Origin: Baekduia alba
Lineage (GTDB): Bacteria > Actinomycetota > Thermoleophilia > Solirubrobacterales > Solirubrobacteraceae
Direction: 5' to 3'
Assembly: GCF_028416635.1 (NCBI RefSeq)
Contig: NZ_CP114013.1
Coordinates: 2,232,001 to 2,296,000, forward strand
Length of the DNA: 64,000 nucleotides
This document shows, piece after piece, positions 17,223 through 24,608 of this stretch. A program made the translations under genes and the position numbers. Every line of letters begins with the position of its first letter. Position 1 is the stretch's first letter. The notes beneath the pieces were generated by a model that was given only the letters and a program-made list of their open reading frames with translations, was not told the origin of the DNA and did no database searches.

Positions 17223-18178
17223 GTCGACGCCTCGGCGACCGCCGCCGGCGTGGCACCGCTCAGCTCGACCGGCGCCGCCGGCGCGCGCACCACGACCACC
17301 GCCGCGAGCACGAGCGCGCCGCCCGCCAGCTGCTCGGCGCTGAACGACTCGCCGAAGACCGCGAACGCCAGGCTCACGGTCACGACCGGCTCGAACGTCG
17401 AGAGGATCGAGGCCGTCGAGGGCCCGACCCGGCTCAGCCCGGCGAAGAACAGCCCGACCGCGCCGACCGTCGACACCATCGTGATCGCCGCGATCCAGCC
17501 CAGGCCCTCGGCACTCACCGCGCCGAGCCGCAGCCCGCCGCCGACCACGCCGACCACCGTCAACGTGAACGCGGCGCCGGTGCACACCAGCGTGCTCAGC
17601 GCCAGCGGGCCGACCCGCTGGGCGACGCCCTCCGACACCAGGATGTAGGCGCTGTAGACGACCGCCGCGGTCAGGCCCAAGGCGGTGCCCAGCCCGTCCA
17701 GCGCGCCCGCCGCGGCGCCCGCGAGCACCAGCACGAGCCCGCCGCACGACAGCGCCAGCGCCAGCGCCGTGCGGCCGCTGAACACCTCGCGCCCGAGCAC
17801 GATCGCCGCGACCGTCACGATGACCGGGAAGGTGTACAACAACAGCGCCAGCACCGACGCGTCCAGCCGGTCCAGCGCCGCGAAGTACGCGCCCGCCTGC
17901 GCGCTGTAGCCGATGCCGCCGAGCGCCAGCGCCATCGCGACGTCCCGGCGCGGCAGCGCGCCCAGCTCGCCGGCGCGCCCCGTGGCCAGCACGAACGCCC
18001 ACAGCACCACGGCCGCGAGCGCGAACCGCACCGCCAGCAGCGTCCCGACCGTCGCGCCGGCGTCGTAGGCGAGCTTGCCGAAGACGCCCATCGCGCCGAA
18101 CCCGGCGGCGGAAGCGAGGCAGAAGAGGGCGCCGGTCCTGGCGTGCGCGTGCTGCTGCGGGGACATGACGCTCGCCAT
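17219..18178 (-). CDS. EamA/DMT family transporter
   Basis: A 319-residue membrane protein with ten predicted helices in two EamA repeats. The first repeat includes 'FCLASAAGFGAMGVFGKLAY' and 'LLLYTFPVIVTVAAIVLG'; the second includes 'LGLTAAVVYSAYILVSEGV' and 'ILSTFEPVVTVSLAFAVFGE'. These carriers usually export amino acids, metabolites or drugs. ATG 18176-18178 was chosen, with ATG 18166 as an internal alternative. It is the first gene of a two-gene operon with the SDR, divergent from a LysR regulator. Confidence 0.88.
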   Translation of the reverse strand: MASVMSPQQHAHARTGALFCLASAAGFGAMGVFGKLAYDAGATVGTLLAVRFALAAVVLWAFVLATGRAGELGALPRRDVAMALALGGIGYSAQAGAYFAALDRLDASVLALLLYTFPVIVTVAAIVLGREVFSGRTALALALSCGGLVLVLAGAAAGALDGLGTALGLTAAVVYSAYILVSEGVAQRVGPLALSTLVCTGAAFTLTVVGVVGGGLRLGAVSAEGLGWIAAITMVSTVGAVGLFFAGLSRVGPSTASILSTFEPVVTVSLAFAVFGESFSAEQLAGGALVLAAVVVVRAPAAPVELSGATPAAVAEAST

Positions 18179-18210
18179 CGTGCCGCCCGGACCCAGTAGG
18201 AACAACACCG

Positions 18211-18241
18211 ATTCGTTACAGAATTCAGGTAGCGTCGCTAC
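18211..18241. promoter_or_regulatory. Two dyads in the EamA/LysR divergent promoter
   Basis: ATTC-N6-GAAT (18211-18224) is followed by a perfect palindrome GTAGCG-T-CGCTAC (18229-18241) that ends 3 nt before the LysR ATG. The 66-bp gap is AT-rich compared with its surroundings. Two adjacent dyads match the recognition/activation site layout used by LysR proteins; the downstream one could autorepress by blocking the start. Confidence 0.55.
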
Positions 18242-18244
18242 GTC

Positions 18245-19192
18245 ATGCTCGACCTCCGCCGGCTCCGCCTCCTGCGCGAGCTCCACGCGCGCGGCACGAT
18301 CGTCGCCGTCGCCGACGCGCTCCAGTACACGCCGTCCGCCGTCTCCCAGCAGCTCGCGGTGCTGGAGCGGGAGGCCGGCCGCCCGCTGCTGGAGCGCGCA
18401 GGGCGCGGCGTCCGCCTCACCGACGACGCGCTCGTCCTCGTCGGCCACGCCGAGCTCCTGCTCCGGCAGGCCGAGCTGGCGGAGGCCGACCTCGCCGCCG
18501 GCGCCGGCCGCGTCGCCGGCCGCGCGCGGATCGCGTCCTTCCAGTCGATGGCGATGCGCGTCGCCGTGCCGACGATCGGCGCGCTCGCCGTCCAGGCGCC
18601 CGACCTGCGCTGCGAGCTGGTCGAGGCCGAGCCCGAGCAGGCGCTGCCGGCGCTCGCCCTCGGCGACGTCGACCTCGTCCTCGCCGACGAGTGGCGCCAC
18701 CAGCCGCGCGCCCGGCCTGAGGGCGTCGAGCGCGAGGACATCATCATCGACGCGGTCTCGCTCGTCCTGCCCGCCGACCATCCCGCCGCCAGGGCTCGGC
18801 GCGCGAAGGTGGAGCTGTCCTCGCTGGCGGGCCAGCCATGGGTCACCGGCCATCCCGGCACCGGCTGGGAGGAGATGACCACGCGTGCCTGCCGTGGCAT
18901 GGGTGGCTTCGACCCCGACATCCGCCACCGCAGCAACGACTCGGTCATCGGCCTCGCGCTCGTCGCCGCGGGGCAGGCCGTGATGCTCATGCCCGAGCTC
19001 GTCGGCCTCGACGACCGCCCCGGCATCGCCGTGCGGGCGATCGCCGAGGGCAGCATCGACCGCACGATCTTCATGGCGACCCGCGCCGCCGACGCGCGCC
19101 GGCCCTCGATCCAGGCGCTGCGCGCCGCGGTCCGCGCTACGGCAGGAAGCCTGCCCGTGCCACGGCGAGGTCGAGCAGCTGCGCGAGCGTGA
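18245..19192 (+). CDS. LysR family transcriptional regulator
   Basis: A 315-residue LysR regulator starting ATG 18245. The winged helix is at residues ~1-60 (DALQYTPSAVSQQLAVLERE). The effector domain has 'RARIASFQSMAMRVAVPTIG' and 'SVIGLALVAAGQAVMLMPEL'. The C-terminal ~20 residues are Arg/Ala-rich and overlap a convergent gene by 56 bp. It probably controls the divergent EamA-SDR operon through the dyads at 18211-18241. Confidence 0.9.
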   Translation: MLDLRRLRLLRELHARGTIVAVADALQYTPSAVSQQLAVLEREAGRPLLERAGRGVRLTDDALVLVGHAELLLRQAELAEADLAAGAGRVAGRARIASFQSMAMRVAVPTIGALAVQAPDLRCELVEAEPEQALPALALGDVDLVLADEWRHQPRARPEGVEREDIIIDAVSLVLPADHPAARARRAKVELSSLAGQPWVTGHPGTGWEEMTTRACRGMGGFDPDIRHRSNDSVIGLALVAAGQAVMLMPELVGLDDRPGIAVRAIAEGSIDRTIFMATRAADARRPSIQALRAAVRATAGSLPVPRRGRAAARA

Positions 19193-19481
19193 GCTCGTCG
19201 AGCATCGCGTCGTGGTCGCGCCGGCCGCGCAGCAGCTCGCGCAGCAGCTGCGCCAGCTCGGCCGCGCCCTCGGGCCCGGGCGCTGCGTCGCGCGCGCGGA
19301 CCATCAGCGCCGTCCCCTCGGCGTAGAGCTCCAGGCGCCGGCCCTCCGCGTCGAACGCGCGGTGCTCGACGCTGGCGGGGAACCACGACTCGTAGAACGC
19401 GCCGACGTCGCCGGCGCTGCGGTGGAACGTCACGTCGAGCCCCTCGGCGACGACGATCGGCATGACGATGCCGTCGGTCAA
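19137..19481 (-). CDS. Small protein coupled to the HIT-like gene, unknown function
   Basis: A 114-residue protein. I chose a TTG start at 19479-19481: it overlaps the upstream stop (TTGA) and has GGAGG 7 nt before it; ATG 19463 is the alternative. The sequence is acidic, with 'GLDVTFHRSAGDVGAFYESW', 'LELYAEGTALMVRARD' and a helical end 'DELTLAQLLDLAVARAG'. No known family was recognised. Tight coupling to the HIT-like gene suggests a shared function. The 3' end overlaps the convergent LysR gene. Confidence 0.6.
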   Translation of the reverse strand: MTDGIVMPIVVAEGLDVTFHRSAGDVGAFYESWFPASVEHRAFDAEGRRLELYAEGTALMVRARDAAPGPEGAAELAQLLRELLRGRRDHDAMLDELTLAQLLDLAVARAGFLP

Positions 19482-20056
19482 GCAGACGCCTCCATCGCCG
19501 CCTTGACGTGGGCGACGTTCGCGGTCCAGACCTCGCGCGGAACCGGCGGCAGGATGTCGTCCCAGATCACGGCGAAGCACGAGGCGAGCTGCGTGAGCCC
19601 CTCGGGCCGGGCCATGAACCACCAGTGCATGTGCTCGGCGCCTTCGCCCCAGCGGCAGACGTGCACGCGGCCGACGCCGCCGACAGACCGCACCGCACGC
19701 TCTCCGCGCGCGAGCATCACGCCCATCTGGGCGGCGAAGCCGTCGTCCACGTCGCCCGGCGCGTCGACGTGCACGCGCGGCTCGAGGATGACGACGATCG
19801 GCAGCCCGGTGGGCTCGAGCGCCATCATGCGCCAGTTGTCGTCGGTCCAGAAGTAGTCGCTGTCGGGCTTCGCGCACGCGGGGCAGCCCGCGCCGCCCTC
19901 GCCCTCGCGCGTGAGCTCGGCCGTGGGCGGGGCCAGCGGCTTGACCTCGACGCCGCCGGTGAACGGCCAGCTGTCCCACTCCTGGACCGGTGGGGTCCGC
20001 AGAGCGTTGACGGATCGAGCGTGCAGTGCGGAGGCGTTCTCGGACATCGAAGGCAT
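19478..20056 (-). CDS. HIT-like superfamily protein
   Basis: A 192-residue protein. Residues ~57-62 hold a CPAC pair typical of the zinc site in HIT/GalT-like proteins. Later comes 'PIVVILEPRVHVDAPGDVD' and the histidine motif region 'GEGAEHMHWWFMARPEG', where HMHW corresponds to the HxHxH nucleotide-binding triad with one His lost. Such proteins hydrolyse or transfer nucleotidyl groups; the altered triad makes activity uncertain. The start codon (20054-20056) is inside a perfect palindrome shared with a divergent HIT gene. It is followed by a coupled small gene. Confidence 0.75.
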   Translation of the reverse strand: MPSMSENASALHARSVNALRTPPVQEWDSWPFTGGVEVKPLAPPTAELTREGEGGAGCPACAKPDSDYFWTDDNWRMMALEPTGLPIVVILEPRVHVDAPGDVDDGFAAQMGVMLARGERAVRSVGGVGRVHVCRWGEGAEHMHWWFMARPEGLTQLASCFAVIWDDILPPVPREVWTANVAHVKAAMEASA

Positions 20057-20075
20057 CCTACCCGGTGGGTAGGAT
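20055..20075. promoter_or_regulatory. Perfect 9-bp inverted repeat between two HIT genes
   Basis: ATCCTACCC (20055-20063), spacer GGT, and GGGTAGGAT (20067-20075) form a perfect dyad that covers the start codon of the leftward HIT-like gene and lies 6 bp before the rightward HIT gene. TACCC/GGGTA dyads of this size resemble TetR-type operators. A repressor here would block both genes. No regulator gene is adjacent. Confidence 0.6.
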
Positions 20076-20081
20076 GGACTG

Positions 20082-20555
20082 ATGGAGTGGCCTGAGGAGT
20101 TCTACGCCTGGCGGGCCGGCGACGGCTGCCCCGCGTGCGAGGAGGGGCGGCCGGAGACCACGCCGTCCGGCGTGCGGTACTTCGCGGGCGAGGTCGCCGA
20201 CGCCTACCTCGTGCGCGCCAACATCCAGCGCGGGCTCTCGATCGTCGTCTGGCGCGGGCGTCATGTCGTGGAGCCGACCGAGCTGACCGACGCGGAGGCC
20301 GCCCGGTACGGCCGCGAGGTGCTCCAGGTCGGCAGCGCGATCGAGCGGGTGATGGCGCCGGTCAAGCTCAACTACGACCTGCTCGGCAACTGGGTGCCGC
20401 ATCTCCACACCCACATCGTCCCGCGCTACGCCGACGATCCGCGGCCCGGCTGGCCGTTCCCGTTCCCGGACCCCGACCCGGGGCCGATGCCTCAGGACCG
20501 GCTGCTGGCCGACGTCGCCGCGCTGCGCAGCGCCGCGGCGGCGGCGTCGAGCTGA
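20082..20555 (+). CDS. HIT family protein
   Basis: A 157-residue HIT protein starting ATG 20082. It has a CPAC zinc pair near residue 16, the strand 'IVVWRGRHVVEPTELTD', and the catalytic histidine triad in 'NWVPHLHTHIVPRYADDPRP' (HLHTH). It should hydrolyse dinucleoside polyphosphates or nucleoside phosphoramidates. It is divergent from a degenerate paralogue across a shared palindrome. Its 3' end overlaps the convergent kynureninase gene by 64 bp. Confidence 0.9.
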   Translation: MEWPEEFYAWRAGDGCPACEEGRPETTPSGVRYFAGEVADAYLVRANIQRGLSIVVWRGRHVVEPTELTDAEAARYGREVLQVGSAIERVMAPVKLNYDLLGNWVPHLHTHIVPRYADDPRPGWPFPFPDPDPGPMPQDRLLADVAALRSAAAAASS

Positions 20556-21703
20556 GCGTCGGACAGGTAGGGCGCGGGGCCGAGGCGCAGGACGTCGCCG
20601 CGGCTGTCGGTCAGCACGCCGCGCGCCGCGAGCGCGACCTGCAGCGCGCCGGCCCGCGGCGAGCGCAGCGCCAGGAAGCCGCCGACGCCGTCGAGCCCCA
20701 CGGCGCGGTCGCGCGCGATCAGCGCCTCCGGCAGGTCGAGCGCGTCGAAGGCGCGCGCGAGATGCGCGACCTGATGGCGGTAGACGGTGGCCAGGAACGC
20801 CGGCGTCAGCCCGTGCTCGGCGAAGAACGCGAAGACCCGCGCCGCCCGGTAGTGGCTCGTCGGGTCGTACGTCGAGCCCGCGAAACGCGCGGCGCCGCCG
20901 GTCCCGTAGGCCACCAACTCGCCCGCGTGGCGCTCGGCCAGCGCGCCGAACTCCGCGTACCAGCCGGTGATCGCGGGTCGGTAGGCGCTCGCGTGCGGCG
21001 GGACGCGCAGGAAGCAGTTGCCCTCGCCGAGCTGGAGGTACTTGTAGCCGCCGCCGACCACCCACGCCTCCTCCAGCCCGAGGGCGCCGACCGAGAACGG
21101 CGTCGGCCCGAGCGCGTGGTAGGCGTCGACGACCAGCTCGGCGCCGTGGCGCGCGCACGCGGCGGCGAGCGCTCCGAGGTCGGGCACGACCCGGCTCGAC
21201 GCGAACAGCACGGCGGAGACGAACACGGCCGCCGTCCGGTCGTCGACCGCCTGCGCCAGCCGCGCGGCCAGGCTCTCCACCGGCGCGGCGGCGACGCGGA
21301 CGACGTCCAGCCCCGCCTCCGCCGCGCGCCCCAGCTGGCGGCGCAGCGTGTGGAACTCGCCGTCGGTCGTCACCACCCGCGGCCGGGTGCGCAGGTCCAG
21401 CGACGACAGCATCCGCAGCACCAGCTCGTGCGTGCTCGCGCCCAGCGCCAGGTCGGCCGCGTCGTCGTCCAACCACACGCGGAACCCGGCGCGCACGGCG
21501 TCGGCCGCGGCGAACGCCCGCACCCACTTTCCGTCGACGTCGCGCGCGGCGTCGTCGAACGCCTCCAGCACGCCCTCGCGCGCCACGTCCGGCCAGGCCT
21601 GGTGCGAGTGCCCGGACAGCAGCAGCCGGTCGGCGACGCCGAAGCGCGCGTAGTGCGGCGCCAGCGCGTTGGGGCTGGCGCGCAGGTCTGCGAGCGCGAT
21701 CAC
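20492..21703 (-). CDS. kynU: Kynureninase / class V aminotransferase-fold enzyme
   Basis: A 403-residue PLP enzyme. It starts at GTG 21701-21703, which overlaps the stop of tryptophan 2,3-dioxygenase (GTGA). Visible landmarks are 'LLLSGHSHQAWPDVAREG' at the N-terminus, 'LVVDAYHALGPTPFSV' with the PLP Asp, and 'VVGGGYKYLQLGEGNCFL' with the Schiff-base Lys. Kynureninase cleaves kynurenine or 3-hydroxykynurenine to (hydroxy)anthranilate and alanine. Linkage to the dioxygenase supports the kynurenine route of tryptophan breakdown. A related class V enzyme cannot be fully excluded. Confidence 0.85.
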   Translation of the reverse strand: MIALADLRASPNALAPHYARFGVADRLLLSGHSHQAWPDVAREGVLEAFDDAARDVDGKWVRAFAAADAVRAGFRVWLDDDAADLALGASTHELVLRMLSSLDLRTRPRVVTTDGEFHTLRRQLGRAAEAGLDVVRVAAAPVESLAARLAQAVDDRTAAVFVSAVLFASSRVVPDLGALAAACARHGAELVVDAYHALGPTPFSVGALGLEEAWVVGGGYKYLQLGEGNCFLRVPPHASAYRPAITGWYAEFGALAERHAGELVAYGTGGAARFAGSTYDPTSHYRAARVFAFFAEHGLTPAFLATVYRHQVAHLARAFDALDLPEALIARDRAVGLDGVGGFLALRSPRAGALQVALAARGVLTDSRGDVLRLGPAPYLSDAQLDAAAAALRSAATSASSRS

Positions 21704-22485
21704 AGCCGGCTGCGAACGGCCCAGAGGTCGGGGAACGCGGGGCGCAGCAGCGTGCGCTGTAGGAACGCGGCGCCGCTGGACCCGCCGGTGCCGGCCTGCG
21801 CGCCGATCGTCCGCTCGATCAGCTTGACGTGGCGGTAGCGCCACTCCTGCACACCCTCGTCGAGGTCGACCATCCGCTCGCACAACTGGGCCGGCAGGCC
21901 CTCGTCGGCGTACACGGCCAGGAGCACGTCCTGCACGCCCTCGTCGCCGTCGTAGGTCGCGGCGGGATCGCGCTGCGCGACCGCGGCCGGGACGGCGTAG
22001 CCGTTGGCCGACAACAACCGCAGCAGCGAGTCGAACAGCGCCGGGCGGGCCATCGCCGCCTCGATCGCAGCGCGCGCCGCCGAGCCCTCCGGGTGCAGCG
22101 CGACGACCCGGCGGTCGCGCGCGCCGAGCACCGCCTCGAGCTCGCGGAACTGCGCGGACTGGAAGCCGCTCGCCGGTCCCAGGCGCTCCCGGAACGCTGC
22201 GAACTGGCGCGGCGTCAGCGTCTCCAGGACGTCCATCTGGCCGACGAGCGTCTTGAGGATCGCCAGCGCGCGGCGCAGGGTCGAGAGCGGCGCGGTCGCG
22301 TCGCCGGCCTCCAGCCGCTCCTGCGCGTGGCCGAGCTCGTGCAGCAGCTGCTTGAACCACAGCTCGGAGACCTGATGGATGATGATGAACAACAGCTCGT
22401 CGTGCTCGTCGGAGCGCGGGCGCTGCGCGGCGAGGAGCTCGTCGAGGGCGAGGTAGGACCAGTAGGAGACCGGCGCGTCGTTCAC
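21700..22485 (-). CDS. kynA: Tryptophan 2,3-dioxygenase
   Basis: A ~261-residue haem dioxygenase starting GTG 22483-22485. Diagnostic blocks are 'FIIIHQVSELWFKQLLHEL' near residue 40 (active-site His), 'ASGFQSAQFRELEAVLG', and C-terminal 'WRYRHVKLIERTIGAQAGTG' with the proximal haem His, followed by GGSSG. It opens the indole ring of tryptophan to N-formylkynurenine. It is first in an operon with kynureninase; the formamidase step is not encoded here. Start codon choice is by homology, as no strong ribosome site is visible. Confidence 0.92.
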   Translation of the reverse strand: MNDAPVSYWSYLALDELLAAQRPRSDEHDELLFIIIHQVSELWFKQLLHELGHAQERLEAGDATAPLSTLRRALAILKTLVGQMDVLETLTPRQFAAFRERLGPASGFQSAQFRELEAVLGARDRRVVALHPEGSAARAAIEAAMARPALFDSLLRLLSANGYAVPAAVAQRDPAATYDGDEGVQDVLLAVYADEGLPAQLCERMVDLDEGVQEWRYRHVKLIERTIGAQAGTGGSSGAAFLQRTLLRPAFPDLWAVRSRL

Positions 22486-22554
22486 GCGGCCGATGATCGC
22501 ACCCGCGTTCCCGGGCTTGCCAGCCGCCGCGCCGCGTGGCATCGTTCCGGCGCA

Positions 22555-22665
22555 ATGGCGCACCTCGCGCACATCCACGCCGGCCTTCGACTTCGCGAGC
22601 GAATCGCGATCGTCGGCGTGATCGTAGCCGGGCCCCAGCGGGTTCCGGCGACGCGCTCGCTCTGA
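22555..22665 (+). other. Possible upstream leader peptide plus hairpin (weak)
   Basis: A 36-codon frame from ATG 22555 contains 'RIAIVGVIVAGPQRVP', again rich in Ile/Val, and its stop codon is inside a hairpin TCGCTCT (22657-22663) / AGAGCGA (22670-22676). It has the same length as the better leader at 22716, but no ribosome site is evident. It could be a second attenuator module or a coincidence. Confidence 0.25.
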
Positions 22666-22715
22666 GTCCAGAGCGAACCGCGGCCTCGCAACCACCCGTC
22701 CCAAAGGAGCGCGTT

Positions 22716-22826
22716 ATGCGCAGCCTCAGCCTTCCCGTTCTCGTAGTCATCGACATCATCGCCATCTCGACCAGCCCCTTCGACGTCGCTCCTGGAGCAC
22801 GCACGTGCGCGCCGCCGACGCCCTGA
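22716..22826 (+). CDS. ilvB leader peptide (attenuator ORF)
   Basis: A 36-residue peptide from ATG 22716 behind a strong AAAGGAG ribosome site at 22703-22709. Residues 4-17 read LSLPVLVVIDIIAI: eleven of those fourteen are Leu, Val, Ile or Ala, with runs VLVVI and DIIAI. The frame ends at 22826, 22 nt inside ilvB. The ilvB ribosome site (GGAG, 22794-22797) lies within this ORF and within a short palindrome GCTCC-T-GGAGC (22788-22798). Ribosome stalling at branched-chain codons could therefore control ilvB translation or transcription. The family is known in Actinobacteria; the coupling mechanism here is inferred. Confidence 0.6.
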   Translation: MRSLSLPVLVVIDIIAISTSPFDVAPGARTCAPPTP

Positions 22827-24490
22827 TCGCCGCCCTGCTCAACGAGGGCGTCGACGTCGCCTTCGGCCTGCCCGGCGGCGCGTCGCTGCCGCTGCACGAC
22901 GCGATCCACGGCAGCGCACTGCGCCACGTCCTGGTCCGCCACGAGGCGGCCGCCGGCCACGCGGCCGAGGGCTACGCACGCGCCACCGGACGCGTCGGCG
23001 TCGCGTTCGCCACCTCCGGGCCGGGCGCGACGAACCTCGTCACGCCGTTGGCCGACGCGATGATGGACTCGACCCCGATCGTGGCGATCACCGGTCAGGT
23101 CCGGACCGACCTGCGCGGCACCGACGCGTTCCAGGAGACCGACGTCATCGGCGTCACCGCGCCGGTCGTCAAGCACGCGATCGCCGTGGAGCGGGCGCGC
23201 GACGTGGTGCCCGCGATCCGCGAGGCGTTCGCGGTCGCGCGCAGTGGCCGGCCGGGCCCGGTGCTCGTCGACGTCCCGACCGACGTGGCGCGCGAGCCCG
23301 TCGGGCGCGACGCGCTCGACGACGCCGGCGACGCGCTGCCGGCCGGCTTCTCGCGCCCCGCCGCGCCCGACCCCGCGGCGATCCGCGCGGCTGCCGCGGC
23401 GATCGCGGGCGCCGAGCGGCCGGTGCTCTACGCGGGCGGCGGCGTCGTCCACGCGGGCGCGCACGCCGCGCTCATGGCCCTGGCCGACGCCGGCGACCTG
23501 CCGGTCACGACGACGCTGATGGCGCTCGGCGCGTTCCCCGCCTCGGACCGCCGCTGGCTCGGGATGCTCGGGATGCACGGCTGCCGCACGGCGAACTGGG
23601 CGGTGGACGAGTGCGACGTCCTGGTCGCGATCGGCGCGCGCTTCGACGATCGCGTCACCGGCCGGCTGGACCAGTTCGCGCCCGCCGCCCGGACCGTCGT
23701 CCACCTCGACGTCGACCCCGCCGAGATCGGCAAGCTGCGCCACGCCGACATCGCGGTGGTCGGCGACGCCCGGGCAGCGCTGACCGCGCTCGCCGACGCC
23801 GTCGGCGGCCGGCGGCCCGCACCCGCGCGCCTGGCCTCGTGGTGGCGCGTGCTCGACGCGTGGCGCTCGGCGGAGTCCCCGCCGGTGGCGCCCGACGGCG
23901 GCCGCATCGGGCCGGCGCAGGCCCTCGACGCGCTCCAGCGCGCCACGGGCGGCGCGGCGATCGTCACCACCGACGTCGGCAACCACCAGATGTGGGCGGC
24001 CAAGCGGCTGCGCTTCGACGCGCCGCGGCGCTGGCTGACCTCCGGTGGCCTCGGGACGATGGGCTTCGGCCTGCCCGCGGCGATCGGCGCGCAGGTCGCG
24101 GCGCCCGACCGCACGGTCGTCTGCGTCTCCGGCGACGGCTCGCTGCTGATGAACGTGCAGGAGCTCGTGACCGCGCGAGCGGAAGGGCTCCCGGTCAGGG
24201 TCCTGCTGATCGACGACGGCGCGCTGGGCATGGTCCGCCAGCAGCAGGACCTGTTCTGGGGCGGCCGGCGCCAGGACGTCGACCTCGGGCCCGCGCCCGA
24301 CTGGCCGCTGCTCGCCCGCGCCTGCGGCTGGGAGGCCGAGCGGATCGAGGACGCCGACGACGTCGACGACGCGATCGACCGGCTCCTGCGCGCCGACGGC
24401 CCGGCGCTGCTGGACGTCGCGGTCGCGCCGGAGGCCGACTGCCTTCCGATGTTCGGGCCGGGCGCGGCGGCGCGCGACATGATCGGGTGA
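22805..24490 (+). CDS. ilvB: Acetolactate synthase large subunit-type ThDP enzyme
   Basis: A 561-residue ThDP/FAD enzyme starting GTG 22805 with GGAG 7 nt upstream. It shows 'VAFGLPGGASLPLHDAIHG', the catalytic Glu in 'VRHEAAAGHAAEGYARATG', 'FATSGPGATNLVTPLADAMM', 'TGQVRTDLRGTDAFQETD', and the ThDP motif beginning 'VCVSGDGSLLMNVQELVTA'. It condenses two pyruvates, or pyruvate and 2-oxobutyrate, in branched-chain amino-acid synthesis. No small regulatory subunit or ilvC follows; the next gene is a GGDEF protein. The branched-chain leader upstream supports a biosynthetic role. Confidence 0.88.
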   Translation: MRAADALIAALLNEGVDVAFGLPGGASLPLHDAIHGSALRHVLVRHEAAAGHAAEGYARATGRVGVAFATSGPGATNLVTPLADAMMDSTPIVAITGQVRTDLRGTDAFQETDVIGVTAPVVKHAIAVERARDVVPAIREAFAVARSGRPGPVLVDVPTDVAREPVGRDALDDAGDALPAGFSRPAAPDPAAIRAAAAAIAGAERPVLYAGGGVVHAGAHAALMALADAGDLPVTTTLMALGAFPASDRRWLGMLGMHGCRTANWAVDECDVLVAIGARFDDRVTGRLDQFAPAARTVVHLDVDPAEIGKLRHADIAVVGDARAALTALADAVGGRRPAPARLASWWRVLDAWRSAESPPVAPDGGRIGPAQALDALQRATGGAAIVTTDVGNHQMWAAKRLRFDAPRRWLTSGGLGTMGFGLPAAIGAQVAAPDRTVVCVSGDGSLLMNVQELVTARAEGLPVRVLLIDDGALGMVRQQQDLFWGGRRQDVDLGPAPDWPLLARACGWEAERIEDADDVDDAIDRLLRADGPALLDVAVAPEADCLPMFGPGAAARDMIG

Positions 24491-24608
24491 CGCGCGAGCG
24501 CCGGCGCGCCAACGCGTCGACATCGGTCCGCCGGCGCTCAACCATCGTCCAGCGGTCCCGATCCCGTTGCTGATGGGACTTCGTTCCCCCGCAGATCGGC
24601 AGGGCCCG

